23,144 nt of DNA, from positions 1 through 23,144 of the forward strand of contig JAHELX010000023.1 of the NCBI GenBank assembly GCA_024643945.1. The letters run 5' to 3'. This document shows, in pieces, positions 7,090-14,737 of the stretch (positions within the stretch are counted from its first letter, which is position 1; each line of letters starts with the position of its first letter). The notes under the pieces are model-generated. The model did not search any database. It was not told the DNA's origin and saw only the letters and a list, made by a program, of their open reading frames with translations. The DNA is from Anaerolineales bacterium. Its GTDB lineage: Bacteria; Chloroflexota; Anaerolineae; 4572-78; NAK82. The translations under genes and the position numbers were made by a program.

Positions 7090-8465
7090 CTGCTGTGCCC
7101 GGAAATGTGCAGAAGCAATCCAACCATAATCATACTGGTCAGCAGTGAACTGCCTCCATAGCTAACGAGGGGCAAGGTCACGCCAGTAAGGGGTATCAGC
7201 TTGAGAGTTCCGGCCATAATAACCAGTGACTGCAGTCCAAATAAGCTACCGATGCCGGCCGCCAACAATTGATCGAAAGGGCGGCGTGCCTTCAAGGCAA
7301 TGTGAAAAGCCCGGCTGACGAGCAATGCAAAACACATTATGACCGCCAACGCCCCCATCAGCCCATATTCTTCTCCGATGGCGGCGAAGACAAAGTCAGT
7401 ATGAACGACCGGGATGGCAGTTGGGAGTCCCTGACCCAACCCCTGGCCCAGTACGCCGCCGCTGGCGAAGGCGAGTAACGACTGCACAATCTGGAAGGAG
7501 CGCCCCGACGCATCCGCCCAGGGATTCCACCAGGCGTCGACGCGCAAGGCGACGTGGTCGAAGAGGCGATAGCCGACGATAGTAGCCACGATCAGCAACG
7601 CCAGCCCGGTAAGAATGTAGCGGCCCTGGCCGGTGGCAGCATAAAGCATAGCCAGAAAGACGCCAAAGAATAGAAGCGCTGCCCCCAGGTCACGTTGCCA
7701 GATGAGCAGCAACATACTGAAGCCCCACATCAGCAGCATCGGCCCCAGGTAAGCGGGGTGGGGCAGTTGCCAACGCCCGATTTGGGCCCCGACCTCTAGC
7801 AGGGCATCGCGCCGGTCTTCCAGGTAGCTGGCCAGGAAGACGAGCAGCAGCAACTTGAGCAACTCCGATGGCTGGAAGTAGATACCTCCTGCTCCCAGCC
7901 ACAGCCGCGCACCGGAGCCACTTGGATTGACACCCACCACCAAAGTCGTGGCGAGCAAGGCCAAACCTGCAAAGAGCCACGTGTAACGGTAACGGCGTAA
8001 CCAACGCAAGTCGTGGGGCACCAGGGCAACCACCAGCAGCGCCAGGGTACCCAGCCCCAGCCAGATCATCTGCCGGACGAGAAACGGCCCCGCACCTCCC
8101 ACTCCTCCGCCCACTGAAAAGTGCGGGGCGAGCCGGGCAACTTCTGCCAGCCCGAGCCCACTCAGCATGCCAACCAACGGCAATAACAGCCGATCGTGGT
8201 GCGGCCGCCAACGGGCCAATGCCCACGCGCTCACCCCCAGGCAAATCGCCAGCACCCCAACCGGGATGAATCGCCCCGGTGTCAGCCGTCCTTCCTCCGC
8301 CAGCGAGAGCAGGACGAAGGCAATGGCAGTAAAGAGCAGAGGAAGGGCGAGGAGTAGGGAGTTAGAAGGCGAGAGCCAGGAGGGGAGAGGTAGAAGTTGG
8401 TAGACCTTTACTCCAGGCTCTCCATTGCGCATTACCTGTTCACGATCCCCTACTCCATACTCCAT
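7086..8465 (-). CDS. rodA: SEDS-family peptidoglycan glycosyltransferase (RodA/FtsW)
   Basis: The 459-residue polytopic membrane protein carries the SEDS signatures: YFQPSELLKL (196-205), WQRDLGAALLFF (256-267) with the likely catalytic Asp D259, HTDFVFAAIGEEYG (355-368), and LPLVSYGGSSLL (431-442). SEDS proteins polymerise lipid II into glycan strands together with a class B PBP. The extra N-terminal membrane segments and 'LLLPLVGMLSGLGLAEVARL' resemble the actinobacterial/chloroflexotal form. Whether it serves elongation (RodA) or division (FtsW) is undecided; the fha-rodA-pbpA order favours RodA. The start is uncertain: ATG at 8465 lies inside a 7-bp tandem repeat, and the ATG at 8432 (residue 12) is an alternative. 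It follows mtnP by 12 bp and overlaps the PBP-like gene by ATGA. Confidence 0.93.
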   Translation of the reverse strand: MEYGVGDREQVMRNGEPGVKVYQLLPLPSWLSPSNSLLLALPLLFTAIAFVLLSLAEEGRLTPGRFIPVGVLAICLGVSAWALARWRPHHDRLLLPLVGMLSGLGLAEVARLAPHFSVGGGVGGAGPFLVRQMIWLGLGTLALLVVALVPHDLRWLRRYRYTWLFAGLALLATTLVVGVNPSGSGARLWLGAGGIYFQPSELLKLLLLVFLASYLEDRRDALLEVGAQIGRWQLPHPAYLGPMLLMWGFSMLLLIWQRDLGAALLFFGVFLAMLYAATGQGRYILTGLALLIVATIVGYRLFDHVALRVDAWWNPWADASGRSFQIVQSLLAFASGGVLGQGLGQGLPTAIPVVHTDFVFAAIGEEYGLMGALAVIMCFALLVSRAFHIALKARRPFDQLLAAGIGSLFGLQSLVIMAGTLKLIPLTGVTLPLVSYGGSSLLTSMIMVGLLLHISGHSR

Positions 8466-8485
8466 ACTTCCTACTCCCTACTGGA
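8451..8485. repeat. 7-bp tandem repeat, five units, across the mtnP stop and rodA start
   Basis: Plus-strand units are TACTCCA, TACTCCA, TACTTCC, TACTCCC and TACTGGA. On the coding (minus) strand the array gives GGAGTA-type units that supply the mtnP stop codon (TAG), a GGGAG ribosome-binding-like stretch, and the ATG at 8465. A change of one unit would shift the frame of any translation starting inside the array. Confidence 0.75.
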
Positions 8486-9341
8486 GGTACTTTCCAATCA
8501 ACAGTCCCAGGTCTTTCTTGACCTGCTCCGGGATGGCGTCACGGTTGGTGATGATCGCCTCGCGCAAGGCGTGCTGGCAGTCACAGGTGCGCTTTTCGGG
8601 CAACATCGGTACCAGGTTTTGAATCGCCTGCTTGGCGACTTCAGCGTTAGCCAGCAGGTTCTTGACGACTGCCTCGACGGTGACGGTCTCTTCTGTCTCG
8701 TGCCAGACGTCGTAATCGGTGACGTGAGCCATCGTAGCGTAGCAAATCTCCGCCTCGCGGGCCAGTTGAGCCTCGGGCACGGCGGTCATACCGATGAGGT
8801 CCATACCCCATTGGCGGAAGACATTGCTCTCGGCTTTGGTGCTGAAGCGCGGTCCCTCTATGGTGACGAACGCGCCCCCTTTGTGGACAGTAGCGCCGGC
8901 CGCCGTCGCTGCTTTGTAGAGCAATTGTGACAGGTCAGGACAAAAGGGCTCGGCAAAGCTGATGTGGACCACCAACCCACCGCCGAAGAAACTGAGGGGC
9001 CGCTCGCGGGTGCGGTCAAAGAGCTGATCGGGAATGACGATGTGGCGCGGAGCGTAGTCTTCGCGCAGGCTACCGCAGGCGCTGATGGATATGATGCGCT
9101 CCACGCCCAAGCTTTTGAGGGCAAAAATGTTGGCCCGGCTGTTGAGCTCGGTGGGGCTAATGCGATGGCCGTGACCGTGACGGGGCAGAAAGGCTACTCG
9201 CTGCCCGCTGAGCATGCCGACCACAATGGCGTCGGAAGGTTCGCCAAAAGGAGTCTGGGGCTTCACCTGTTCGATGTCAGTCAGGGTCTCCATGTCATAG
9301 ACGCCACTGCCGCCGATAACGCCGAGTTTGACGGGTTCCAT
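8478..9341 (-). CDS. mtnP: S-methyl-5'-thioadenosine phosphorylase
   Basis: The 287-residue length and motifs match MTAP. They are IGGSGVYD (9-16, phosphate loop), PRHGHGHRISP (53-63), SACGSL (87-92), EGPRFSTKAES (162-172), GMTAVPEA (184-191), and VTDYDVWH (207-214) with the Asp residues that select 6-aminopurines. The enzyme splits methylthioadenosine with phosphate into adenine and 5-methylthioribose-1-phosphate, in methionine and purine salvage in the cytosol. The start ATG at 9341 has a strong AAGGAGG. It sits between fhaB (41 bp upstream) and rodA (12 bp downstream), inside what is otherwise a cell-wall/FHA cluster. No other methionine-salvage gene is in the window. Function is clear; the reason for its position is not. 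Confidence 0.95.
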   Translation of the reverse strand: MEPVKLGVIGGSGVYDMETLTDIEQVKPQTPFGEPSDAIVVGMLSGQRVAFLPRHGHGHRISPTELNSRANIFALKSLGVERIISISACGSLREDYAPRHIVIPDQLFDRTRERPLSFFGGGLVVHISFAEPFCPDLSQLLYKAATAAGATVHKGGAFVTIEGPRFSTKAESNVFRQWGMDLIGMTAVPEAQLAREAEICYATMAHVTDYDVWHETEETVTVEAVVKNLLANAEVAKQAIQNLVPMLPEKRTCDCQHALREAIITNRDAIPEQVKKDLGLLIGKYLQ

Positions 9342-9382
9342 ACGAAGTTTCCTCCTTGACTTGGGAGATTAGAGAATGGGGA

Positions 9383-9865
9383 TTAAATATTAGAGCCTTC
9401 CCCAGTTTCCAACTTCAGTTCCACCTGGCCTATGCCGATAACATCGCCATGAGCCAGGGGGACGGCTTTGGTGATGGGCACATCGTTGAGTCGGGTGCCG
9501 TTGCGGCTGCCCAGGTCACTCAGCCACCATTCGCCATCGCGCCGGTCCAGCCGGGCGTGATAGGACGAGACGTAGGTATCGGGCAATACAATGTGATTAT
9601 CGGGGGCGCGCCCCAGGGTAGCATGCGCATGGAGGGAAAAAGTGTCGCCCGGCTGCAACAGGGTGCCTCCCCCGCTGACCACGCACAGCCGCCCGGCAGG
9701 CATGGGCAGCTCGCCGGCGGGTGTGAGCACCACACCGATTTGGGACTCGGCAAGAGCCGCCGTCCGCAGGTCACGCCAGATGACATAGATGATGACGACC
9801 AAAAAGGCATAAAGGACTGCGACTGCCAGCAGCCGCAGCGCCAACAAGATCCATTCCAGACTCAC
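9383..9865 (-). CDS. fhaB: membrane-anchored FHA-domain protein (FhaB/FipA-like)
   Basis: The 160-residue protein has one N-terminal TM helix (about 5-29, ending IYVIWRDLR) and a C-terminal FHA domain (about 62-150). The phosphothreonine-binding residues are present: G85-R86, S100-S101 with H103, and N122-G123-T124 in 'LGSRNGTRLND'. In Actinobacteria FhaB (FipA) binds phosphorylated partners at the division/elongation machinery and lies upstream of rodA-pbpA, as here. The start codon is GTG at 9865 with only a weak GAGA upstream. The gene follows fhaA by 129 bp and precedes mtnP by 41 bp. No Ser/Thr kinase or phosphatase is visible in this window to provide its ligand. Confidence 0.9.
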   Translation of the reverse strand: MSLEWILLALRLLAVAVLYAFLVVIIYVIWRDLRTAALAESQIGVVLTPAGELPMPAGRLCVVSGGGTLLQPGDTFSLHAHATLGRAPDNHIVLPDTYVSSYHARLDRRDGEWWLSDLGSRNGTRLNDVPITKAVPLAHGDVIGIGQVELKLETGEGSNI

Positions 9866-9994
9866 GCTGTTGTCTCAGGATGCTCTCAGTATGAAGTCTG
9901 CCTCCAGCTACGAGCGAATATCCGGGCTCGCTCTCTTAGCCTCAAGCGGACCTATAGGACCCTCCCCAGTGCCGGGCAGACATACCGGTCCGCC

Positions 9995-10777
9995 CTATCC
10001 TTCGGGGGAAGTCATCGGTGGGGTGGGGGGAACGTCTATAGCGGGCTGCGCTGCCTCTACGCTGACAGTGAGGACAACACCAGCCAGGCTGATCACGCCG
10101 CCTGCCGCCAGGGGAACTTCCTTTCCCGGACGAATTGGTTGGCCGTCAACGACCGTGCCGCCGCTGCTGCCTATGTCGCTCAGGTAGTAAGTCCCTGCCC
10201 GCCAGCGAAGTTGAGCGTGACGCCGGGAGACACGCCGGTCGTCCAAGATCACGTCGTTGCTTAAGGCACGACCCAAGCGGACCACCGGTTCGCCCAGGGG
10301 AAAGACACGCCCTCCCAGGCGCAGGGACCAGCGTCCCGCGTCAGCAGCCGACTGCCTGGCAATTTTCACCTCGTGTGTGTCGCCGGCATCTCCCGGCTCC
10401 GATCCATGGGCGGCGCGCACGTCTACCTGGCTCGTGGACAGATCAGCGACAGGGTGCAAGGCTACACGCAAGCGCCCGCCAAAGTGAGCGCCCCCCTCGG
10501 CAGCCAGGCGTTGCAGGTAGCGGATCAGCTCGGTCCGCAGCGACTCGCCGCCGGCATCAAGGGCAGCGAAGTCATCGGGGTTGAGAAAGACCCAATATTG
10601 ATTGGGGAACAGGGCTTGTCCACCATCGCTGGTGATCCGCCCATCCTCCATGGCTCGCGCCAACCGGCGTGCTACATCGCTGGGATGCAGACGGGGGCGA
10701 AAGAGCCGCTCAAAGGTACCCTCCACCAATTGTTCGGCTAGCGCTTCAAAGTGATCAAGTCCATTCACGGTTTTCAT
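9995..10777 (-). CDS. fhaA: DUF3662 + FHA domain protein (FhaA-like)
   Basis: The 260-residue protein begins with a DUF3662/FhaA N-terminal domain (about 1-120; 'FERLFRPRLHPSDVARRLARAMEDG', 'FPNQYWVFLNPDDFAAL'), then a linker, then an FHA domain (about 152-238). G169-R170, S184 and H187 are in place, but the usual N-G-T loop reads G206-G207-T208, so the conserved Asn is missing. In mycobacteria FhaA is a cytosolic FHA protein that interacts with the lipid II flippase MurJ/MviN and with the elongation machinery. This order (fhaA, fhaB, SEDS, PBP) matches that cluster. A consensus promoter with transcription predicted to start on the ATG (10777) suggests leaderless translation; no ribosome binding site is present. 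Confidence 0.9.
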   Translation of the reverse strand: MKTVNGLDHFEALAEQLVEGTFERLFRPRLHPSDVARRLARAMEDGRITSDGGQALFPNQYWVFLNPDDFAALDAGGESLRTELIRYLQRLAAEGGAHFGGRLRVALHPVADLSTSQVDVRAAHGSEPGDAGDTHEVKIARQSAADAGRWSLRLGGRVFPLGEPVVRLGRALSNDVILDDRRVSRRHAQLRWRAGTYYLSDIGSSGGTVVDGQPIRPGKEVPLAAGGVISLAGVVLTVSVEAAQPAIDVPPTPPMTSPEG

Positions 10778-10783
10778 GAGTGT

Positions 10784-10812
10784 ATTATAGCAACCACCTC
10801 ACTTTGCGTCAA
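10784..10812 (-). promoter_or_regulatory. consensus sigma-70-type promoter of fhaA, predicted leaderless transcript
   Basis: On the minus strand TTGACG (10812-10807), a 17-base spacer and a perfect TATAAT (10789-10784) are followed by six bases and then the fhaA ATG. The expected +1 falls on the A of that ATG (10777). The -35 box overlaps the TGA stop of the upstream solute-binding protein gene, so the cell-wall cluster has its own promoter. Confidence 0.75.
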
Positions 10813-12008
10813 CGAGGGAACACCTGCACGAATTCGCCGTCCTGCACCTGGAAAACGTAGATAGTCGGATCTTTCAGGTCACCGTTGGCGTCGTAGCTGA
10901 CGTGACCCAGCAGAGAGTCGAAGTCCAGGCTGCGAATGGCATTGGCGACCGCGTTACGGTCAAAGCTGCCGGCCTTTTCCGCCGCATTAAGCAACACGTT
11001 CATGGCCGCGTAGCCGTTCAGACTGTAGGTATCGGGGTTGCGATACTCCACCTGTTGATAGGCTTTGATCCACTCATCGCCAGCGGCCGTCCAGGGACTG
11101 GGGCCGAAGGCACTCACGTACATGCCCTCAGCAGTTTCATTCGACTCGTCAATGGTAGCAGAGAGGAAGCAGCCATCGGAGGCCAGGAAGGGGACAGCCT
11201 CGCCAGCCTGCACCAGCGCGTAGCGTAGATAGGGACACTCCACCTCGTAGCCAGCGTAAAAGACAGCGTCAGGGCCGGCCTGGACGATCTGGGGGACTTC
11301 GCGGCTATAATCACTCTGCTCCACGGCCACCTGGATCTGGGTCACCACTTCGGCTCCCATCGTGCCCAGGTTCTCAGCCACGGCCTTCGCCAGGCCAATG
11401 CCGTAGGGATCATCATTATGCAGCACAGCAACGCGACGCGCACCCAGCGTGTTGGCCAGGAAGTCGGCATCCACGCGGGCCTGCACCGCGTCGTTGGCGT
11501 TGATACGGAAGAAGTTGGTGTATCCCTTTTGCGTCAGACTCACCTCGCTGGCGGTGGGTGTGACGATGACGATGGGCAAGTCCTTGTAGATCTCCATTGC
11601 GGCCAGGGTCTGTCCACTGTTGAGATGTCCGATGACACCCAACACGCGCTTGCCGGCAGTCACCTCGGCGGCAATTTGCTCGGCGACAGATACGGCTACG
11701 TCGGAGTCACTCTCGTCGTCGATCCCTTCCACAACGACACGGTAGCCCATCAGCCCTCCCCGGGCGTTCACTTCGGCCGCCTTAAGCCGGACACCTCCCA
11801 GCACCGTCTGCCCGCCATTAGCCTGAAAGCCGCTAAGTGGGACGGTCACGTAGACGATCACGTCGCCTTTGGTCGGCTCTGGAGTTCGACCGGGGCCGCC
11901 ACAGGCAGTGATGACCATGGCAAAGATCAAGAAGGTAAGGAGTAAGGTGTACCACGACCCGCCGGCCAGGCCAGGCCTTCCTTTTAGGGAAAAGTTTCGT
12001 CGTCTCAT
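10809..12008 (-). CDS. lipoprotein substrate-binding protein, branched-chain amino acid (LivJ) type
   Basis: The 399-residue protein has a charged N-terminus, a hydrophobic helix (about 19-34) and a lipobox V-I-T-A-C36. It should therefore be lipid-anchored on the outer face of the membrane. The mature part follows the Periplasmic-binding-protein type 1 / Peripla_BP_6 pattern: 'VTVPLSGFQANGGQTVLGGVRLKAAEVNARGG', 'GVIGHLNSGQTLAAMEIYKDLPIVIVTPTASE', 'NFFRINANDAVQARVDADF' and 'RVAVLHNDDPYGIGLAKAV'. Such proteins deliver amino acids or amides to ABC importers, or act as sensors. No permease or ATPase gene is adjacent, so it is an orphan here. GGAG lies 6 bp before the ATG. Its stop codon overlaps the -35 box of fhaA. 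Confidence 0.93.
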   Translation of the reverse strand: MRRRNFSLKGRPGLAGGSWYTLLLTFLIFAMVITACGGPGRTPEPTKGDVIVYVTVPLSGFQANGGQTVLGGVRLKAAEVNARGGLMGYRVVVEGIDDESDSDVAVSVAEQIAAEVTAGKRVLGVIGHLNSGQTLAAMEIYKDLPIVIVTPTASEVSLTQKGYTNFFRINANDAVQARVDADFLANTLGARRVAVLHNDDPYGIGLAKAVAENLGTMGAEVVTQIQVAVEQSDYSREVPQIVQAGPDAVFYAGYEVECPYLRYALVQAGEAVPFLASDGCFLSATIDESNETAEGMYVSAFGPSPWTAAGDEWIKAYQQVEYRNPDTYSLNGYAAMNVLLNAAEKAGSFDRNAVANAIRSLDFDSLLGHVSYDANGDLKDPTIYVFQVQDGEFVQVFPR

Positions 12009-12111
12009 TATCTACTCCATCCTTGACAGGAGGTTGCGAATGATGTATGGTGTAAACTGAAGTCCTCTCACTTGACGCGCATTTTCGCCAGATGGGTGTA
12101 CAGGTCTGGCC

Positions 12112-12948
12112 CTAACTACCAGCCTGGTACACTTCATCCATTGCCCCGCTCAAATCCTGCAATTGCGCTACCTGCTCGTCGATCTCCTGGCGCAGCCGGT
12201 CGGCGTGCCCCTTTTCGGCCCCACGCAAGTCGAGCGTCTGCAACTGGGCATAAACTGTCCCGAGCGCGGCCAGGGTGCTCTCCATCTGATACTCGGCGTT
12301 CTCCATGGTATTCTGCAGTTTGCTCAGGTATTCCCACTGTCGCTCTTTGTCGGCAATCGTGTTGCGCAAGGTTTGCTGTACCACCGGGTCGCCCTCTTGA
12401 GCCAACCGCTGCTTGAAGTTCTCAATCGCCAGCGGCACTGAGCGCAGATCCTGTTTGAGCACCCGATTCCGATCATAGGCATCGAGGCGAGTAGCCAGCC
12501 GGTAAATGGCCTCGATCCAATCGTCTACCGGCTCGGTAGCGCGGGCCAGACGGTCACGCAATACCCCCTCGCGGGTGCGTCGGGCAGTATTGGCGATGAG
12601 CCCCCGGTACTCCAGCGCCTTGTCGAGCTGGGCTTGTAGCTTTAGAGAACGCAGGCGCTTAGGGTTATACTCATCGCGCAGCATAGCAGCCACTACCCGA
12701 GCGTTGTCCTCTTCATCGGTCAAACTGCTGACGAAGATGAGCAACTCAGCCAGAAAGCCAACCGCCAAGGCAATATATGTCCATGGCAACGGAAATAGCC
12801 CTACCAGAGCCAACATTGCCAAAAAGGCGGAGATGACGAGGGTCAGGGCAAGAATTACCGCACTCTCCCAGCGCCAGAGTGAGTGCCAAAAAATAGCCCG
12901 ATGGGCGCGTCTTTCCAATTTGTCGGCGAAGCTGTTTCGTTTGGCCAT
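12112..12948 (-). CDS. two-TM coiled-coil protein of unknown function
   Basis: The family is not recognised. The 278-residue protein has a basic N-terminus, two closely spaced TM helices (about 28-50 and 53-74) and a long cytoplasmic helical part (about 80-275) rich in Glu, Gln, Leu and Arg, probably a coiled coil ('FKQRLAQEGDPVVQQTLRN', then 'KERQWEYLSKLQNTMENAEYQMEST'). The 'NTMENAEYQMESTLAALGTVYAQL' stretch recalls helical membrane-remodelling proteins, but that is only a resemblance. It lies downstream of the solute-binding/vWA fusion on the same strand, separated by 79 bp holding a hairpin. The wider set includes PspA. A membrane-linked partner of that set is inference. Confidence 0.75.
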   Translation of the reverse strand: MAKRNSFADKLERRAHRAIFWHSLWRWESAVILALTLVISAFLAMLALVGLFPLPWTYIALAVGFLAELLIFVSSLTDEEDNARVVAAMLRDEYNPKRLRSLKLQAQLDKALEYRGLIANTARRTREGVLRDRLARATEPVDDWIEAIYRLATRLDAYDRNRVLKQDLRSVPLAIENFKQRLAQEGDPVVQQTLRNTIADKERQWEYLSKLQNTMENAEYQMESTLAALGTVYAQLQTLDLRGAEKGHADRLRQEIDEQVAQLQDLSGAMDEVYQAGS

Positions 12949-12971
12949 ATTTATGCCCGTTTAGAGCGTGT

Positions 12972-13019
12972 CTGAAAAGTAGGGTGGGACAGGCTCAGGC
13001 AGGCCCCACGACTTTTCAG
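12972..13019 (-). terminator. hairpin downstream of the solute-binding/vWA fusion gene
   Basis: CTGAAAAGT (12972-12980) and ACTTTTCAG (13011-13019) are a perfect 9-bp inverted repeat. An inner stem GTGGG (12984-12988)/CCCAC (13005-13009) extends it. No clear T-run follows on the minus strand, so it may be an attenuator or a remnant of a mobile-element end rather than an intrinsic terminator. Confidence 0.45.
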
Positions 13020-13027
13020 GCCCTCTC

Positions 13028-14737
13028 TTAGAAATAAGTCGAGAGAATCTTATACAATCCGCGTATTGTCTCCACATCGCCAGTACGGACCTGACCGCCA
13101 CTGGCGTCGGCAATTTGCTGCAACGTCCCCATGTCGGCGTCGGAGCCATAGGCAATGCAAAAGATGACCACTGGCACGCCGCTGCGATTGCCCTCATCTA
13201 TCTGGCGCACCAGTTGCCTGAGGGTCGTGTACGAGTTGTTCTCCTGGCCGTCAGTCATCACCACGATGGCGTTGATGCGCTCAGTATCGCCCAGGTACTG
13301 TAAACGATCGTAGGCCTCGGCCACCGCGTCGAGCAGGGCAGTGTCGCCACCAGCATCCAGACCACCTACTACCGACAGCAACCGGGTGCGGTTGACGCCC
13401 AACTCGTCCAGCTCCTCCACCCCGTAGACCGACGACGCGAAGGTGACCAACCCCACCCGCTCCGTGTCTCCCTTGATTTGCTCAATAAAGGTCAGCAACG
13501 CCTCCTGTGTCTGCGCCAGTTTCTGACCGGACATACTGCCGGAAGTGTCCACTACCAGGTAGACATTGGTGTGACGTTTGGTCAACCACCACACGTCGCG
13601 CACGACCTGTACGACACTGGGGCCGGGGATCTGCAGCGTGGTTTGTGGCTGGGCCGGATCGGCGCCGTTGGCGGTGTTGATGGGAGAGTCCGGGCCATCA
13701 ATCGGGATGGAAAGATCGGCGGGGCGGTAGCCAGCCTCGAGTACACGCGCCTGTACCGGCGCAGAGGTCAGATATTCGCGGAAAGCACGGTACGTCTCGC
13801 GTTGAAGCGACGTCAGTGCCGACGATTCGATGAGGGCCAATGGGTGATCCTCCCATAGCGTCCCCTCGGCCGGATAGATGGCAACCAGTTGACCCGGGCG
13901 GTTTGGCTGCTGGTTGAAATAGACGACCAATTGTTCCTGGGCCACGAAGGTGTCGAGAAAATCATTTCCCTCGTTGAGGACGCGTTGGATGACAGCCCAT
14001 TCACCCTCGCCGTAAAAGCGGACGGTCTTCTCAATGGCACCCACGTATTCGGTCACCGCCTGGCTGCGGGCCAGGTCTTCGGTCAACCCTCGGGTGACGC
14101 CGGCCCCGGCATAAAACTCGGCCAGAGTTGCCAGCAGGCCGCTGGCGGAATTGGTGGAGGCGTGGCTCCATTTGAAATCCGGGTCGCTCTGGGCACGGTC
14201 CAACAGGTCCGCCCAGCCGATGGGACGGTCGGGCCAACCCATCTCTCGGGCGGTCTCCTCCCACATGGCGATAACCACCGGGCTGACGGCCCAGCGAGTG
14301 ACTTCGCTGGTCAGCCGCGCTTGACTGCCAACGACCTCATCAGAAGCGACCCGTTCGGCGTAGGTCCGATCCAGCACGTCCAGCCATACCGACGAGTCGG
14401 GCACAATCGCCTGCACCTCGCCAGCCAGCGCCGCGTCTAACATTGACTCAGGGTCCATCTGCACCGTTTCCACCCGCAGTGGATCGCCCTTAGCGCTGGT
14501 GAGGCCCTGCGCGTTGAAATCGGCCACCAGGCGCTCAAAGAGCACCTGCTTTTCGGGCGAGTAGGCCAGGCGCAAGGCAGTGGTCGCCGGTCCCTCAACG
14601 CTGGTCGGCGTCACCCCAGGGGCGATGTTGGCGATGATGGCCCAGAGAGCACAGCACAGGGCAAAAAAGACACCGGTGCCAACGAGCAGTAAAGTTAGAA
14701 TACGTTTGGGATCAGAACGATTACGCCTTGGACTCAT
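13028..14737 (-). CDS. solute-binding-protein/von Willebrand A fusion, membrane-anchored
   Basis: The 569-residue protein has an N-terminal TM helix (about 12-36). It is followed by an ABC-type extracellular solute-binding fold (about 54-345; 'LRLAYSPEKQVLFERLVADFNAQG', 'AIVPDSSVWLDVLDRTYA', 'WAVSPVVIAMWEETAREMGWP', 'VAIYPAEGTLWEDHPLALIESS') and a linker. A vWA domain (about 391-569) has a complete MIDAS: D397-T-S-G-S401, T466 and D496 (MTDG). vWA domains bind proteins through a divalent metal. The fused binding domain suggests that ligand capture is coupled to protein interaction outside the membrane. The start ATG overlaps the PIN gene stop (ATGA), so translation is coupled. A shorter paralogue without vWA is encoded at 18679-19875. 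Confidence 0.92.
   Translation of the reverse strand: MSPRRNRSDPKRILTLLLVGTGVFFALCCALWAIIANIAPGVTPTSVEGPATTALRLAYSPEKQVLFERLVADFNAQGLTSAKGDPLRVETVQMDPESMLDAALAGEVQAIVPDSSVWLDVLDRTYAERVASDEVVGSQARLTSEVTRWAVSPVVIAMWEETAREMGWPDRPIGWADLLDRAQSDPDFKWSHASTNSASGLLATLAEFYAGAGVTRGLTEDLARSQAVTEYVGAIEKTVRFYGEGEWAVIQRVLNEGNDFLDTFVAQEQLVVYFNQQPNRPGQLVAIYPAEGTLWEDHPLALIESSALTSLQRETYRAFREYLTSAPVQARVLEAGYRPADLSIPIDGPDSPINTANGADPAQPQTTLQIPGPSVVQVVRDVWWLTKRHTNVYLVVDTSGSMSGQKLAQTQEALLTFIEQIKGDTERVGLVTFASSVYGVEELDELGVNRTRLLSVVGGLDAGGDTALLDAVAEAYDRLQYLGDTERINAIVVMTDGQENNSYTTLRQLVRQIDEGNRSGVPVVIFCIAYGSDADMGTLQQIADASGGQVRTGDVETIRGLYKILSTYF

Noticed and set aside
9356..10264. Long plus-strand frame opposite fhaA/fhaB
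   Set aside because: It is antisense to two recognised FHA genes and has no family-like motifs or ribosome binding site.
12023..12051. Plus-strand TTGACA-17-TATGGT promoter-like sequence
   Set aside because: It points into the antisense of the coiled-coil gene, where no supported plus-strand gene exists; probably chance in the leader of the solute-binding protein gene.
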